NCBI GenBank assembly: GCA_910586485.1 | Contig: CAJUIA010000008.1 | Span: forward strand, 1 to 64,000 | DNA length: 64,000 nt | From: an uncultured Acetatifactor sp. | GTDB lineage: Bacteria; Bacillota; Clostridia; Lachnospirales; Lachnospiraceae | Reading direction: 5' to 3' | Part shown: one piece after another, positions 9,669 through 18,962 of the stretch | Layout of the letters: every line of letters begins with the position of its first letter | Position numbering within the stretch: position 1 is the first letter of the stretch | Notes under the pieces: generated by a model | The model's database searches: none | Seen by the model: the letters and a program-made list of their open reading frames with translations, nothing else | What the model was told of the DNA's origin: nothing | Translations under genes and position numbers: made by a program

Positions 9669-10313
9669 ATGAATAATCAGGATCAAGGCTCCTTTCGGGT
9701 GCTGCTGGAGGGCGGACAGGGGGAATACGAAGAGAAAAAATCCCGGTTTATCGCTACGCTGAGAAAGTGTGAAAGCGAGGCGGAGGCTCTTTCATTTATA
9801 GAAGAAACGAAGAAGAAATATTGGGATGCCAGGCATAACTGCTATGCCTACTGTCTGGGAGACCGGGGGGAGCTGACCAGGTGCAGCGACGACGGAGAGC
9901 CGGGCGGCACGGCGGGGCGCCCTATGCTGGAGGTGCTGCTGGGAGAGGGGATCCGCAATGCGGCGGTAGTGGTGACCAGGTATTTCGGCGGCGTGCTTTT
10001 GGGCACAGGAGGGCTGGTAAGGGCTTATACCAGGGCGGTACAGGAGGGCTTAAGGCACTGCACCCTTGGGCGGATGCGTCCCGGTGTGGAGCTTCTTGTA
10101 ACGACGGATTACAATGGGATCGGCAAGATTTTGTACTTGCTGAAAAATGCCGGAATAGAGCCTGTCTCCAGCGAGTATACTGACAGGGTGACACTGCGCC
10201 TGGTGCTTCCGGCCTCAGGGGCGGAAGCCGTTAAGGGAAGCATGGTGGAGGCTGCCGGGGGAAAGGTAAAATTTGAAAAGATAAAAGAGCTCTATTTCGT
10301 TGACAAAGAGTAG
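9669..10313 (+). CDS. yigZ: YigZ/IMPACT (UPF0029) family protein
   Basis: A 214-residue protein of normal family length. The N-terminal UPF0029 domain has the family hallmarks: KKSRFIA near the start, DARHNCYAY, SDDGEPGGTAGRPML, and TRYFGGVLLGTGGLVRAY. The C-terminal half is the ferredoxin-like DUF1949 domain. Eukaryotic IMPACT relatives regulate Gcn2; the bacterial role is unsettled (proline-peptidase or RNA/ribosome-linked roles have been proposed). The ATG follows a purine-rich GGAAGGG. The mgtE promoter lies inside the last codons of this gene. Confidence 0.9.
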   Translation: MNNQDQGSFRVLLEGGQGEYEEKKSRFIATLRKCESEAEALSFIEETKKKYWDARHNCYAYCLGDRGELTRCSDDGEPGGTAGRPMLEVLLGEGIRNAAVVVTRYFGGVLLGTGGLVRAYTRAVQEGLRHCTLGRMRPGVELLVTTDYNGIGKILYLLKNAGIEPVSSEYTDRVTLRLVLPASGAEAVKGSMVEAAGGKVKFEKIKELYFVDKE

Positions 10314-10329
10314 TGAAAAAGAATATAAT
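10300..10329 (+). promoter_or_regulatory. mgtE promoter
   Basis: TTGACA (10300-10305) and TATAAT (10324-10329) separated by 18 bp, the -35 lying within the 3' end of the YigZ gene. Transcription would start near 10336, giving mgtE a leader of roughly 115 nt. Confidence 0.75.
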
Positions 10330-10358
10330 TACCTGGAATGACGGCATTTCGAAGGGAG

Positions 10359-10438
10359 GTGGTTTTTAATGAAGATTCAGGTAGTCGGTTCGGACAACCC
10401 GCTTCCGGGTCGAAGTAGTAACCCGATAAAAAAACCAC
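10359..10438 (+). promoter_or_regulatory. Structured mgtE leader (candidate cis-regulatory RNA)
   Basis: GTGGTTTTT (10359-10367) is perfectly complementary to AAAAACCAC (10430-10438), closing an ~80-nt domain. Inside are two small hairpins: GGTT/AACC (10387-10390 with 10396-10399) and CGGGT/ACCCG (10406-10410 with 10421-10425). The latter competes with CTTC/GAAG (10402-10405 with 10412-10415). The closing stem overlaps the Shine-Dalgarno of a small upstream ORF. I cannot match it to M-box, yybP-ykoY or another known class. Mutually exclusive pairings suggest a switch, but this is inference. Confidence 0.45.
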
Positions 10439-10497
10439 ATAAGGAGAAATGCTATGGAGAAAAGAAACGACCTGGAGGAAGTGCTGGAATTTCTTGA
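10369..10497 (+). CDS. Candidate 42-aa leader peptide overlapping mgtE
   Basis: The ATG at 10369 follows a strong GGGAGG Shine-Dalgarno (10354-10359). The peptide is Pro/Lys-rich (motifs NPLPGRSSNP and IKKPHKEK) and ends at a TGA 44 nt inside mgtE, in another frame. The mgtE ribosome site (AAGGAG) lies inside it, so its translation must affect mgtE initiation by coupling or by leader folding. Proline-rich leader peptides control Mg2+ transporters in enterobacteria (mgtL); any analogy is inference. It could also be non-functional. Confidence 0.4.
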   Translation: MKIQVVGSDNPLPGRSSNPIKKPHKEKCYGEKKRPGGSAGIS

Positions 10498-11806
10498 AAC
10501 AAGGCAGTACACCGGGCTTCGTCAGTTCCTGTCAGGACTAAACGATGCGGATATTGCCGTTTTAATGGAGGAACTGGAGGAGGAAACCCTGCTAAAGGTG
10601 TATCGGATTCTGCCGAAGGACCTGGCAGCAGACGTATTTTCCTACCTGGAGGTGGAAAATCAGCAGACCATCATCCGCTCCCTTTCCGATGCGGAGGCGG
10701 CAAACGTCATCGACAATCTGATGGCGGACGACGCGGTGGATCTGCTGGAGGAGATGCCTGCCAATGTAGTGGATAAGCTGCTGGCAAACGCAAAGCCGGA
10801 TACCAGACAGGCGATTAACCAGCTGCTGGGATACCCGGAGGACTCCGCAGGAAGCATTATGACTGTGGAATATGTTTCCTTAAAGGAGAGTATGACTGTA
10901 GAGCAGGCCATTGAACATATCCGCAGAGTCGGCCTGGACAGTGAGACCATCAATATCTGCTATGTACTGGATGCCAGGCGGCGGCTGGTGGGAACGGTTG
11001 CTCTCAGGTATCTGCTGTTAAGCGAAGGAAGTCAGGTGATCGGAGATTTCATGCACGAGAATGTAATCTCCATCAATACGCATACGGACCAGGAGCAGGT
11101 GGCTGCTCAGTTTAAAAAATATGATTTTACGGCCATGCCCGTGGTGGACAACGAAAACAGGATGGTAGGAATCATCACCGTGGATGATATTGTGGATATT
11201 CTGGAAGAGGAAGCCACGGAGGATATGGAAAAAATGGCGGCTATCCTGCCCAGCGATAAGCCCTATATGCGGACCACGGTGTGGGAGACTTATTTGAAAA
11301 GAATTCCCTGGCTGCTCCTGCTGATGATTTCCGCAGCCTTTACGGGGGCCATCATCAGCTCCTTTGAGGAGGCATTGAGTGTTTATGCCGCTTTGATTGC
11401 CTTTATCCCCATGCTCATGGATACAGGCGGAAATGCCGGCGGGCAGGCCAGTGTGACGGTGATCCGCGGTCTGTCTCTGGGGGAAATTGAATACAGGGAT
11501 GTGCCCAGGGTGGTATGGAAGGAAATACGGGTGGCCATGCTCTGCGGCCTGTCTCTGGCGGCGGCGAATTTTATCAAGCTGATGCTGTTTGACCGGGTAG
11601 GAGTATTGGTAGCGCTGACGGTCTGTCTAACTCTTGTGGCGGCCGTACTGATGGCTATGCTGGTGGGATGCCTGCTCCCCATCGGCGCAAAAAAGCTGGG
11701 CTTTGACCCGGCAGTGATGGCCAGTCCGTTTATTACCACCATTGTGGACGCGCTGTCACTGCTGGTGTATTTCAGATTTGCAATCTTAATTCTGGGAATT
11801 GGTTAG
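10454..11806 (+). CDS. mgtE: Magnesium transporter MgtE
   Basis: A 450-residue MgtE of normal length. An N-terminal helical MgtE_N domain (~10-130) is rich in acidic Mg2+-sensing residues (MEELEEET, DDAVDLLEEM). Two CBS domains follow (~135-255, with GSIMTVEYV and VDNENRMVGIITVDD). Five membrane helices make the C-terminal pore (~285-450), with the signature MLMDTGGNAGGQAS. It is a Mg2+-gated channel of the cytoplasmic membrane. The ATG follows AAGGAGAAATGCT. The gene is expressed from its own promoter through a structured leader with an upstream ORF; an AraC-type gene follows. Confidence 0.96.
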   Translation: MEKRNDLEEVLEFLETRQYTGLRQFLSGLNDADIAVLMEELEEETLLKVYRILPKDLAADVFSYLEVENQQTIIRSLSDAEAANVIDNLMADDAVDLLEEMPANVVDKLLANAKPDTRQAINQLLGYPEDSAGSIMTVEYVSLKESMTVEQAIEHIRRVGLDSETINICYVLDARRRLVGTVALRYLLLSEGSQVIGDFMHENVISINTHTDQEQVAAQFKKYDFTAMPVVDNENRMVGIITVDDIVDILEEEATEDMEKMAAILPSDKPYMRTTVWETYLKRIPWLLLLMISAAFTGAIISSFEEALSVYAALIAFIPMLMDTGGNAGGQASVTVIRGLSLGEIEYRDVPRVVWKEIRVAMLCGLSLAAANFIKLMLFDRVGVLVALTVCLTLVAAVLMAMLVGCLLPIGAKKLGFDPAVMASPFITTIVDALSLLVYFRFAILILGIG

Positions 11807-11822
11807 CTGGGGAGGTTGCCAC

Positions 11823-12665
11823 ATGTGTATTTCAATCGAAGAGATGAATCCGACCTTTCTTTACACCTGGAAGGGAACCAGGGATAAAAACAGGGATGAG
11901 TCTGCTTACCACAGCCATGAACACCTTGAGCTGGCGTTTATCCTGTCCGGAGAGGGAAAGTATCGGTTTGAGGACGGTATTGTTTCCGTGAAGGAGGGGG
12001 ATGTGCTGATTATCAATCCGGGCGTGAAGCATCAGGCGCTGGCATGCCCCGAAGCAGAAACGCCGGCCACGGAGTTTTTTGCGGGAGCCAAGGACTTTCG
12101 GATTTCCGGCTGCCCTGAAAACGCGCTGCCCGTGCCGGAGGGCGGGCATGTCCTGCACACTGCCGGAGAGCTGTGGCAGCGGCTGTTTAAGCTGTATTCT
12201 GCCATGGAGGCCGAAAAATCAGCGTGCAGGCAGGGGCGCTATTTTATGCTGAAGGCCTATCTGATGCAGATGATTCTGCTGGTGTTCAGGGAAGCGTGCA
12301 GATCAGAAGAGCAGGCGGACGGAGAGTCCGTGGAGGCTGTGAACAAGAAGAATATTGTGGAGCAGATAATTGACTATTTTGAGGATCATTACAGCGAGAA
12401 AATATCCCTGGATCAGATCGCGGAGAACATGTACCTGAGCCCCTTTTACATATCGAAAATATTTAAGAGCGAGACGGGGGATACTCCTATACGTCATCTG
12501 ATTAATATTCGACTGGAAAAGGCCAGGGAGCGGCTGGCCGGCGGATACTCCGGAAGCATTCAGGAGGTGGCGGCATCCGTCGGGTATGACGACGCATATC
12601 ATTTCAGCAAGCTGTTTAAGAAACGGTATGGAATCTCACCGTCACGGGTGAGGAAAAAGGCATGA
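11823..12665 (+). CDS. AraC-family regulator with N-terminal cupin domain
   Basis: The ATG at 11823 is chosen because GGGGAGG lies 7 nt upstream; an in-frame ATG at 11799 overlaps mgtE and has no such site. The product is 280 residues. The N-terminal AraC-ligand/cupin domain (~10-150) has HSHEHLELAFILSG and GDVLIINPGVKHQA. The C-terminal double helix-turn-helix (~180-280) shows YLSPFYISKIFKSETG and VGYDDAYHFSKLFKKRYG. Such proteins bind sugars or related ligands and regulate transcription. It follows mgtE by 16 bp and a terminator follows. Its target is not evident. Confidence 0.9.
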   Translation: MCISIEEMNPTFLYTWKGTRDKNRDESAYHSHEHLELAFILSGEGKYRFEDGIVSVKEGDVLIINPGVKHQALACPEAETPATEFFAGAKDFRISGCPENALPVPEGGHVLHTAGELWQRLFKLYSAMEAEKSACRQGRYFMLKAYLMQMILLVFREACRSEEQADGESVEAVNKKNIVEQIIDYFEDHYSEKISLDQIAENMYLSPFYISKIFKSETGDTPIRHLINIRLEKARERLAGGYSGSIQEVAASVGYDDAYHFSKLFKKRYGISPSRVRKKA

Positions 12666-12693
12666 AAGGCCGTTTACAAGCAAGGGCCTTTTT
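12665..12693 (+). terminator. Rho-independent terminator
   Basis: AAAGGCC (12665-12671) pairs with GGCCTTT (12685-12691), followed by T residues, directly after the AraC-type gene. Confidence 0.75.
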
Positions 12694-12723
12694 GATATAT
12701 TAAAAGAAGCGGAGGTAAAATGA

Positions 12724-13392
12724 ATGAGATATTTTTTTGAGTCCAGGATCGAAAAAAAAGAAAAGGGTTATATGATTCCCATTCCTTTTAATATATGGGA
12801 GGTCTGCAAGCAGCGGGATGTGATCCAGGCAGAGGTAGTCCTGGACAACAAGATTATAGACTGCGAGCTTCTTCCTATAGAAAAGGGAAATTATGAGATC
12901 CACATTGAGGACGAGGATGCGGTCAGCGTTGAGCTGGGAGTACCTCACAAGATTTTGCTGCACGTAAACGGCTCCCTGATCCGCATGGATCAGAACAGCC
13001 CTTACAGCTTCGACAATCCCATTCGCAAAATTGACGGTGTGAAGGTTATCATTCAGCCGGAGGACGGTCTCTGCGGACAGGCCTGCGTTGCCATGCTTGC
13101 GGGGGTGACCATTGCCGAGGTCATCAGCGTGATGGACTGCAGAGAATGGCAGGCAACCATGGGACGCGTGATTTCCGCTTTGAACTATTATGGGCTGGAC
13201 CATAATGACATTATCGTGTACACGGAAGGGCGGGATGCGGTGCTGCCCAAGTGCTGTATCATGATGGAGAAGATGGGGCGTTTCTGTCATTATCTGGTGC
13301 ATTATGACGGGAAGTTTTATGATTCTAATCTGGGCGTGCTGGAAGAATATGATATGTCCAAGCTGCTGGGGTATCTGGAAATCAAGTGTTAG
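12724..13392 (+). CDS. DUF1905-like / C39-like cysteine peptidase fusion
   Basis: A 222-residue protein with no signal peptide or membrane segment. The first ~95 residues have the small beta-barrel pattern of DUF1905 (FFESRIEKKEKGYMIPIPFN, then a basic-acidic strand series). Residues ~108-215 resemble a papain-like C39 peptidase: a nucleophile-type cysteine in DGLCGQACVAMLAG, and a late HYLVHYDGKFYDSNLG that supplies the His and Asp. It is likely cytoplasmic. Whether it is an active peptidase, and on what substrate, is unknown. An AAGCGGAGG ribosome site supports the start. The following 333-aa gene is 31 bp away and probably co-transcribed. Confidence 0.6.
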   Translation: MRYFFESRIEKKEKGYMIPIPFNIWEVCKQRDVIQAEVVLDNKIIDCELLPIEKGNYEIHIEDEDAVSVELGVPHKILLHVNGSLIRMDQNSPYSFDNPIRKIDGVKVIIQPEDGLCGQACVAMLAGVTIAEVISVMDCREWQATMGRVISALNYYGLDHNDIIVYTEGRDAVLPKCCIMMEKMGRFCHYLVHYDGKFYDSNLGVLEEYDMSKLLGYLEIKC

Positions 13393-13423
13393 AGTAAAGT
13401 ATTGGTAAAAGGAGAGGGAGAAA

Positions 13424-14425
13424 ATGAGTAAATTGACAGATTTCTATTCTCAGCTGGCAATGTCAGTGGGAATGCGTTTTGACAGTGAAAATAACGTGAT
13501 TTATGGACAGAAGGAGGGCTTTGACCTGGTGGTTTATGCGGCGGACAGTCAGGTGCCTTATGCCCTGACAATACACACCGCGGCAAGGACGCCCGGCGGC
13601 GGGGCTCTGATGTCGGAGGATTTTAAGAATCTGAGCAAGAGCGTAAGCACTTTGAGCGTGGGCGGACAATCGGGAAACAATATTACGGTTCCCCTGATGA
13701 ACATTATCAACCAGCGGAAGCTTCGAGACGCCCTGCCGGAGAGGCTGAAGGAGGCGATGAACGGCTTGATTTCCTTCCTGAAGGAAAAGGGCTGTACGCC
13801 CTGCTGCAGTGTGTGCGGGCGTGCGGAGGAGGTGGCGGCATACGTGTCGGGCACCAGTTACCTTCATCTCTGCCCGGACTGTGAGACGAAGATGCGGGGG
13901 AGCGCGGCTTTGGCCGAGCAGGAGAAGGCGAAAAAGAAAGAAAATATGATAGGCGGTATTGTAGGAGCCATACTGGGTTCTCTGGTGGGAGTGCTGAGCA
14001 TCGTGCTGTTAAGCCAGTTAGGCTATGTGGCCGCTTTGTCTGGTGCGGTGATGGCGGTGGGCGTATTAAAGGGCTATGAGCTGCTGGGAGGCAGGCTGAC
14101 CAAGAAGGGGATTGTCATCAGCATTGTTGTCATGCTGGCCATGACCTATTTGGGGGACAGGCTGGACTGGGCGATCCGCATGATGAGGGACGGCGGCTTC
14201 GGCGATTTGGGCTACAATGTCTTTGAATGCTACAGATCGGTATCCAGGGCGCTTAAGGTAGGAATTATCGAGAAAAATGTCTATATCGGCAACCTGGCGC
14301 TGCTGTATATGTTCCTGCTGCTGGGAGCCGTGCCCACAATCATTAACAGAGTGAAGGAAAAGAAAACAGAAGGCAGGCTGGCGAAGATCGGCTCCGCCTC
14401 CGGTTACGGCAGCTATGTGAGCTGA
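13424..14425 (+). CDS. Membrane protein with internal zinc-ribbon motif, unknown function
   Basis: A 333-residue protein I cannot assign to a family. Residues ~1-120 are soluble and mixed alpha/beta. A CxxC...CxxC pair (CSVCGR and LCPDC, ~126-153) suggests a zinc ribbon facing the cytoplasm. A charged linker precedes four membrane helices (~170-310; MIGGIVGAILGSLVGVLSIV is the first). The start follows GGAGAGGGAG. It sits 31 bp after the peptidase-like gene and ends at a terminator, suggesting a two-gene unit. Confidence 0.65.
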   Translation: MSKLTDFYSQLAMSVGMRFDSENNVIYGQKEGFDLVVYAADSQVPYALTIHTAARTPGGGALMSEDFKNLSKSVSTLSVGGQSGNNITVPLMNIINQRKLRDALPERLKEAMNGLISFLKEKGCTPCCSVCGRAEEVAAYVSGTSYLHLCPDCETKMRGSAALAEQEKAKKKENMIGGIVGAILGSLVGVLSIVLLSQLGYVAALSGAVMAVGVLKGYELLGGRLTKKGIVISIVVMLAMTYLGDRLDWAIRMMRDGGFGDLGYNVFECYRSVSRALKVGIIEKNVYIGNLALLYMFLLLGAVPTIINRVKEKKTEGRLAKIGSASGYGSYVS

Positions 14426-14478
14426 GGAAATGAGAAGCAGGGAAGGCTGAATAAAAACGGACTGCAGATGAAGAAAAG

Positions 14479-14514
14479 AAGGTCTCGGAGACAAATGTTT
14501 CCGCGGCCTTTTTT
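14479..14514 (+). terminator. Rho-independent terminator
   Basis: A 14-bp imperfect stem (14479-14492 with 14497-14510, G-U pairs included) followed by TTTTTT. It separates the membrane-protein gene from the groESL promoter. Confidence 0.75.
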
Positions 14515-14643
14515 CTTCAAGCAGCTGTAAATTATTAACGAAATATAAAATCTTTTTACAGGCGATTGTTGAGAAAATAAAAGGAAATAATAGGAAAAAC
14601 GAGTAAAAATGAGAAAACAATTCTTGAATTGGCGTGAATGCGC

Positions 14644-14672
14644 TTGAAAAACTCTGCATATAAAACTAATAT
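14644..14672 (+). promoter_or_regulatory. groESL promoter
   Basis: TTGAAA (14644-14649), a 17-bp spacer and TAATAT (14667-14672), immediately upstream of the CIRCE operator. The rest of the 324-bp gap 14426-14748 holds a terminator, AT-rich DNA and CIRCE. Confidence 0.8.
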
Positions 14673-14684
14673 ATGTTTTGATGA

Positions 14685-14711
14685 TTAGCACTCGAAGCAA
14701 ATGAGTGCTAA
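14685..14711 (+). promoter_or_regulatory. CIRCE operator (HrcA binding site)
   Basis: A perfect TTAGCACTC-N9-GAGTGCTAA inverted repeat just downstream of the -10 box. It is the known binding site of the heat-shock repressor HrcA, so groESL is expected to be induced by heat or unfolded protein. hrcA is not in the window. Confidence 0.97.
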
Positions 14712-14748
14712 CAAAAATAAACCAATCATGATATAAGGAGGTATCACT

Positions 14749-15036
14749 ATGAAGTTAGTACCCTTAGGCGACAGAGTCGTATTAAAACAGCTGGTTGCGG
14801 AAGAGACCACCAAGTCCGGCATTGTTCTGCCCGGACAGAATAAGGAAAAGCCCCAGCAGGCTGAGGTTGTGGCAGTCGGCCCCGGAGGCGTGGTGGACGG
14901 CAAGGAAATCAAGATGGAGGTCAAGGCCGGAGATCAGGTGATCTATTCCAAGTATTCCGGGACGGAAGTAAAGCTGGACGAGGATGAATATATCATTGTG
15001 AAGCAGAGCGATATTCTGGCAATCATTGCCGGCTGA
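14749..15036 (+). CDS. groES: Co-chaperonin GroES
   Basis: 95 residues, full length. It begins with the conserved MKLVPLGDRVVLKQ and contains the mobile loop (TTKSGIVLPG) that docks on GroEL. The C-terminal strand contains YSKYSGTEVKLDEDEYIIV. It forms the heptameric lid of the chaperonin chamber in the cytoplasm. AAGGAGG precedes the ATG. It is co-transcribed with groEL 46 bp downstream under CIRCE/HrcA control. Confidence 0.98.
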   Translation: MKLVPLGDRVVLKQLVAEETTKSGIVLPGQNKEKPQQAEVVAVGPGGVVDGKEIKMEVKAGDQVIYSKYSGTEVKLDEDEYIIVKQSDILAIIAG

Positions 15037-15064
15037 CAGACCGGCGCACAAAATATTATATTGA

Positions 15065-16705
<1,641 letters not shown>

Positions 16706-16751
16706 GCCAGCCTTTGAAAGAATTTGGTTTATAAATGAATTTGATTTGTAT

Positions 16752-16790
16752 AAAAAACGGTGCAATTCATCGGAGTTGCACCGTTTTTTT
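16752..16790 (+). terminator. Rho-independent terminator after groEL
   Basis: AAAAACGGTGCAA pairs with TTGCACCGTTTTT around a ten-base loop, ending in a seven-T run. Confidence 0.9.
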
Positions 16791-16802
16791 GCACTAAATC
16801 AC

Positions 16803-16831
16803 TTGACATAGTATTAAAAACCATGTAATGT
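16803..16831 (+). promoter_or_regulatory. Promoter of the glycosyltransferase cluster
   Basis: TTGACA (16803-16808), a 17-bp spacer and TAATGT (16826-16831). A second candidate -10, TATAAT at 16879-16884, has no good -35. The 5' leader to 16997 contains two copies of CAGCTGCAG-like sequence that can form a hairpin. Confidence 0.6.
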
Positions 16832-16996
16832 AGAGCTGATGATTCAAAAAACAAGTTTTTTTTCTGGAAATAATATGCTATAATCCATCTAATGTGGCGA
16901 TCAGACAAGGGCGCTGACAGCGGATGAAAGCTGCAGGGGATATACAGCTGCAGGATAGCGGACAGACTGGGAAAGGACTGACAGGAAAGGAATCGC

Positions 16997-17170
16997 ATGA
17001 AACGATTTGAGTATATGGTAGAGGATATTGACGGTGATTATGCCCATTTAAGGCGGACCGACGTGGAATCGGATGAATTGAAGCTGGTGGCCAGGGCGCT
17101 TCTGCCGCCGGAGATCACAGAGGGAACGAAGCTTCTGTATGAATACATGTCCTACAGTATTATGGAGTAA
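16997..17170 (+). CDS. Small acidic protein, 57 aa
   Basis: A short gene starting at ATG 16997 after AGGAAAGG, ending 6 bp before the first glycosyltransferase. The product begins MKRFEYMVEDIDGDYAHLRR and later has LPPEITEGTKLLYEY. The beta-strand layout with a late LPxxxxEG motif is reminiscent of DUF3006-type small domains, but the match is weak. Tight spacing implies it is the first gene of the glycosyltransferase operon. Function is unknown. Confidence 0.6.
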   Translation: MKRFEYMVEDIDGDYAHLRRTDVESDELKLVARALLPPEITEGTKLLYEYMSYSIME

Positions 17171-17176
17171 ATACTT

Positions 17177-18001
17177 ATGGTTAATATCTTGTTATGCGGA
17201 AATGAAAAGGTTTTTGACGGGGCACTGACCCAGCTGCTCTCCATGACGAACCGGACGAAAGAAACGATCCATGTATTTGTGATGACCATGGAGCTGACCA
17301 GAGTGCGTGAAGACTTTACGGCGATCACGGACAGGCAGATTGATTTTCTAAACCGTGTGGTCGGGAAAAAAAGTCCGGGAAGTCTTGTGGAAAAGCTGGA
17401 TGTAACGACATTATATGAGCAGGAATTTCATAAATGTGTCAATGAGACTGCTTACTGCACGCCTTATACGCTGCTGCGGCTGCTGGCTGATCTGATTCCT
17501 GGAATTCCGGATAAGCTGTTGTATCTGGATATTGACATTATGATAGCAAATGATATTAAGCAGCTTTGGGACATTGACGTGACAGATTATGAATATGCTG
17601 CCGTAAAAGAGAAATACGGCTGCTGGCTGATCCGCCCGGATTATTTTAACGCGGGAATGCTTTTGCTTAATATGGCAAGGATCAGAGAGACGGGGCTGTT
17701 AAAAAAAGCCAGGGAGCTGATCCGCACGAAAAAGCTGTTATTTGCGGATCAGTCTGCTATTTTTAAGTCCACCACCAGGAAGAAGCTTCTTCCCAGAATT
17801 TATAACGAACAGTCTAAATTTAATAAAAAGGATACGGTGGTGTGTCACTTTTGCAAGAGACTGATGTTCCGTCCTTATCCCCACACGGAGAATTATAAGC
17901 AGTGGCAGGTGGAGGAGATTCACAAATATCTGCATTGCCATGCTTTTGACAAGGACCTTGAGGAATATTTAAGCTTAAAGCAAGAATTTATGAAAGGATG
18001 A
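17177..18001 (+). CDS. Glycosyltransferase family 8 protein (first)
   Basis: 274 residues, GT-A fold. It shows the GT8 DxD metal/nucleotide-sugar motif in LYLDIDIMIANDI and the downstream acceptor-loop features FNAGMLLLNMARIRE and DQSAIF. GT8 enzymes are retaining transferases using UDP-glucose or UDP-galactose. No signal peptide or membrane helix is seen, so it probably works at the inner face of the membrane. It is 7 bp from a second GT8 gene, so the two probably add successive sugars to one acceptor. The acceptor is not identifiable; the adjacent acyltransferases suggest a glycolipid. Confidence 0.88.
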   Translation: MVNILLCGNEKVFDGALTQLLSMTNRTKETIHVFVMTMELTRVREDFTAITDRQIDFLNRVVGKKSPGSLVEKLDVTTLYEQEFHKCVNETAYCTPYTLLRLLADLIPGIPDKLLYLDIDIMIANDIKQLWDIDVTDYEYAAVKEKYGCWLIRPDYFNAGMLLLNMARIRETGLLKKARELIRTKKLLFADQSAIFKSTTRKKLLPRIYNEQSKFNKKDTVVCHFCKRLMFRPYPHTENYKQWQVEEIHKYLHCHAFDKDLEEYLSLKQEFMKG

Positions 18002-18007
18002 ACCAAA

Positions 18008-18928
18008 ATGACAATTCCCATTTTTTTTGCGGTGGATGATGGATACTGCCCTTTTCTTGCAGTGGCCATTCAGTCCCTGATTGACAATTCTTCCCCGGAG
18101 AATACATACCTGATTAAGGTATTGAATACGGACATTACCGAGGGAAACAAGAAAAAGATTTCAAAGTATGAGAGGGATAACGTTGATATTGAGTTTGTAG
18201 ACTTAAATTATTATATCCAGAAGGTAAAGGATAAGCTCTATACAAGGGATTATTATTCCAAAACTACCTATTTCAGGCTGTTTTTGCCTAACCTGTATCC
18301 GCAGTATGACAAGGTGCTGTACCTGGACAGTGATATTGTGATTCTTGACGATATTGCCAAGCTCTACAATCTGGATATGGGGGACAATCTGGTGGCGGCA
18401 GCTCCCGATGATGTGATCCAGTTTAACGAGGTATTTCAGACTTATGCGGAAAAGGTGGTGGGTGTGGCAAGCTATAAGAACTATTTTAATGCCGGCATCC
18501 TGCTGATGAACCTGGATCAGATGCGAAAGTTCAAATTTCAGGAGAAATTTATCTATTCTATTGACAGGATTACCTTTGCGGTGGCACAGGACCAGGACTA
18601 TTTAAACAGACTGTGCAAGGGGCGGGTAAAGCTGTTTGACAGGATCTGGAACAGGATGCCCATTGCGGACCCGAAAATTAAAACGGAAAACGTCAAGCTG
18701 ATTCATTATAATCTGGCTTTTAAGCCCTGGCATTTCGAGGATATACTGTACAAGGAGTTTTTCTGGATGTACGCCCAGGAGACAGAGTATTTTGATGATA
18801 TTCAGCAGATCAGGGAAAACTTTACGGAGGAAGACCGCTTAAAGGACGCGCAGTCCCATGAGAGGCTGATTAAGCTGGCCAGAAAAGAGTCTGACTGTGT
18901 GGGCGACGACAGAAAGAACAGAAGGTAG
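18008..18928 (+). CDS. Glycosyltransferase family 8 protein (second)
   Basis: 306 residues with the GT8 pattern: PIFFAVDDGYCPFLAVAIQS at the N-terminus, the DxD motif in LYLDSDIVILDDI, NAGILLMNL, QDQDYLN, and a C-terminal HYNLAFKPWHF. It uses a UDP-sugar donor with a divalent metal. It is more typical of bacterial LPS/teichoic-type GT8 enzymes than its upstream neighbour. A charged C-terminal tail (residues ~285-306) is probably disordered. The operon continues into two acyltransferase genes. Confidence 0.92.
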   Translation: MTIPIFFAVDDGYCPFLAVAIQSLIDNSSPENTYLIKVLNTDITEGNKKKISKYERDNVDIEFVDLNYYIQKVKDKLYTRDYYSKTTYFRLFLPNLYPQYDKVLYLDSDIVILDDIAKLYNLDMGDNLVAAAPDDVIQFNEVFQTYAEKVVGVASYKNYFNAGILLMNLDQMRKFKFQEKFIYSIDRITFAVAQDQDYLNRLCKGRVKLFDRIWNRMPIADPKIKTENVKLIHYNLAFKPWHFEDILYKEFFWMYAQETEYFDDIQQIRENFTEEDRLKDAQSHERLIKLARKESDCVGDDRKNRR

Positions 18929-18962
18929 CAATGCCTGAAAGGGTGGAGATAAAACGGGAAAG

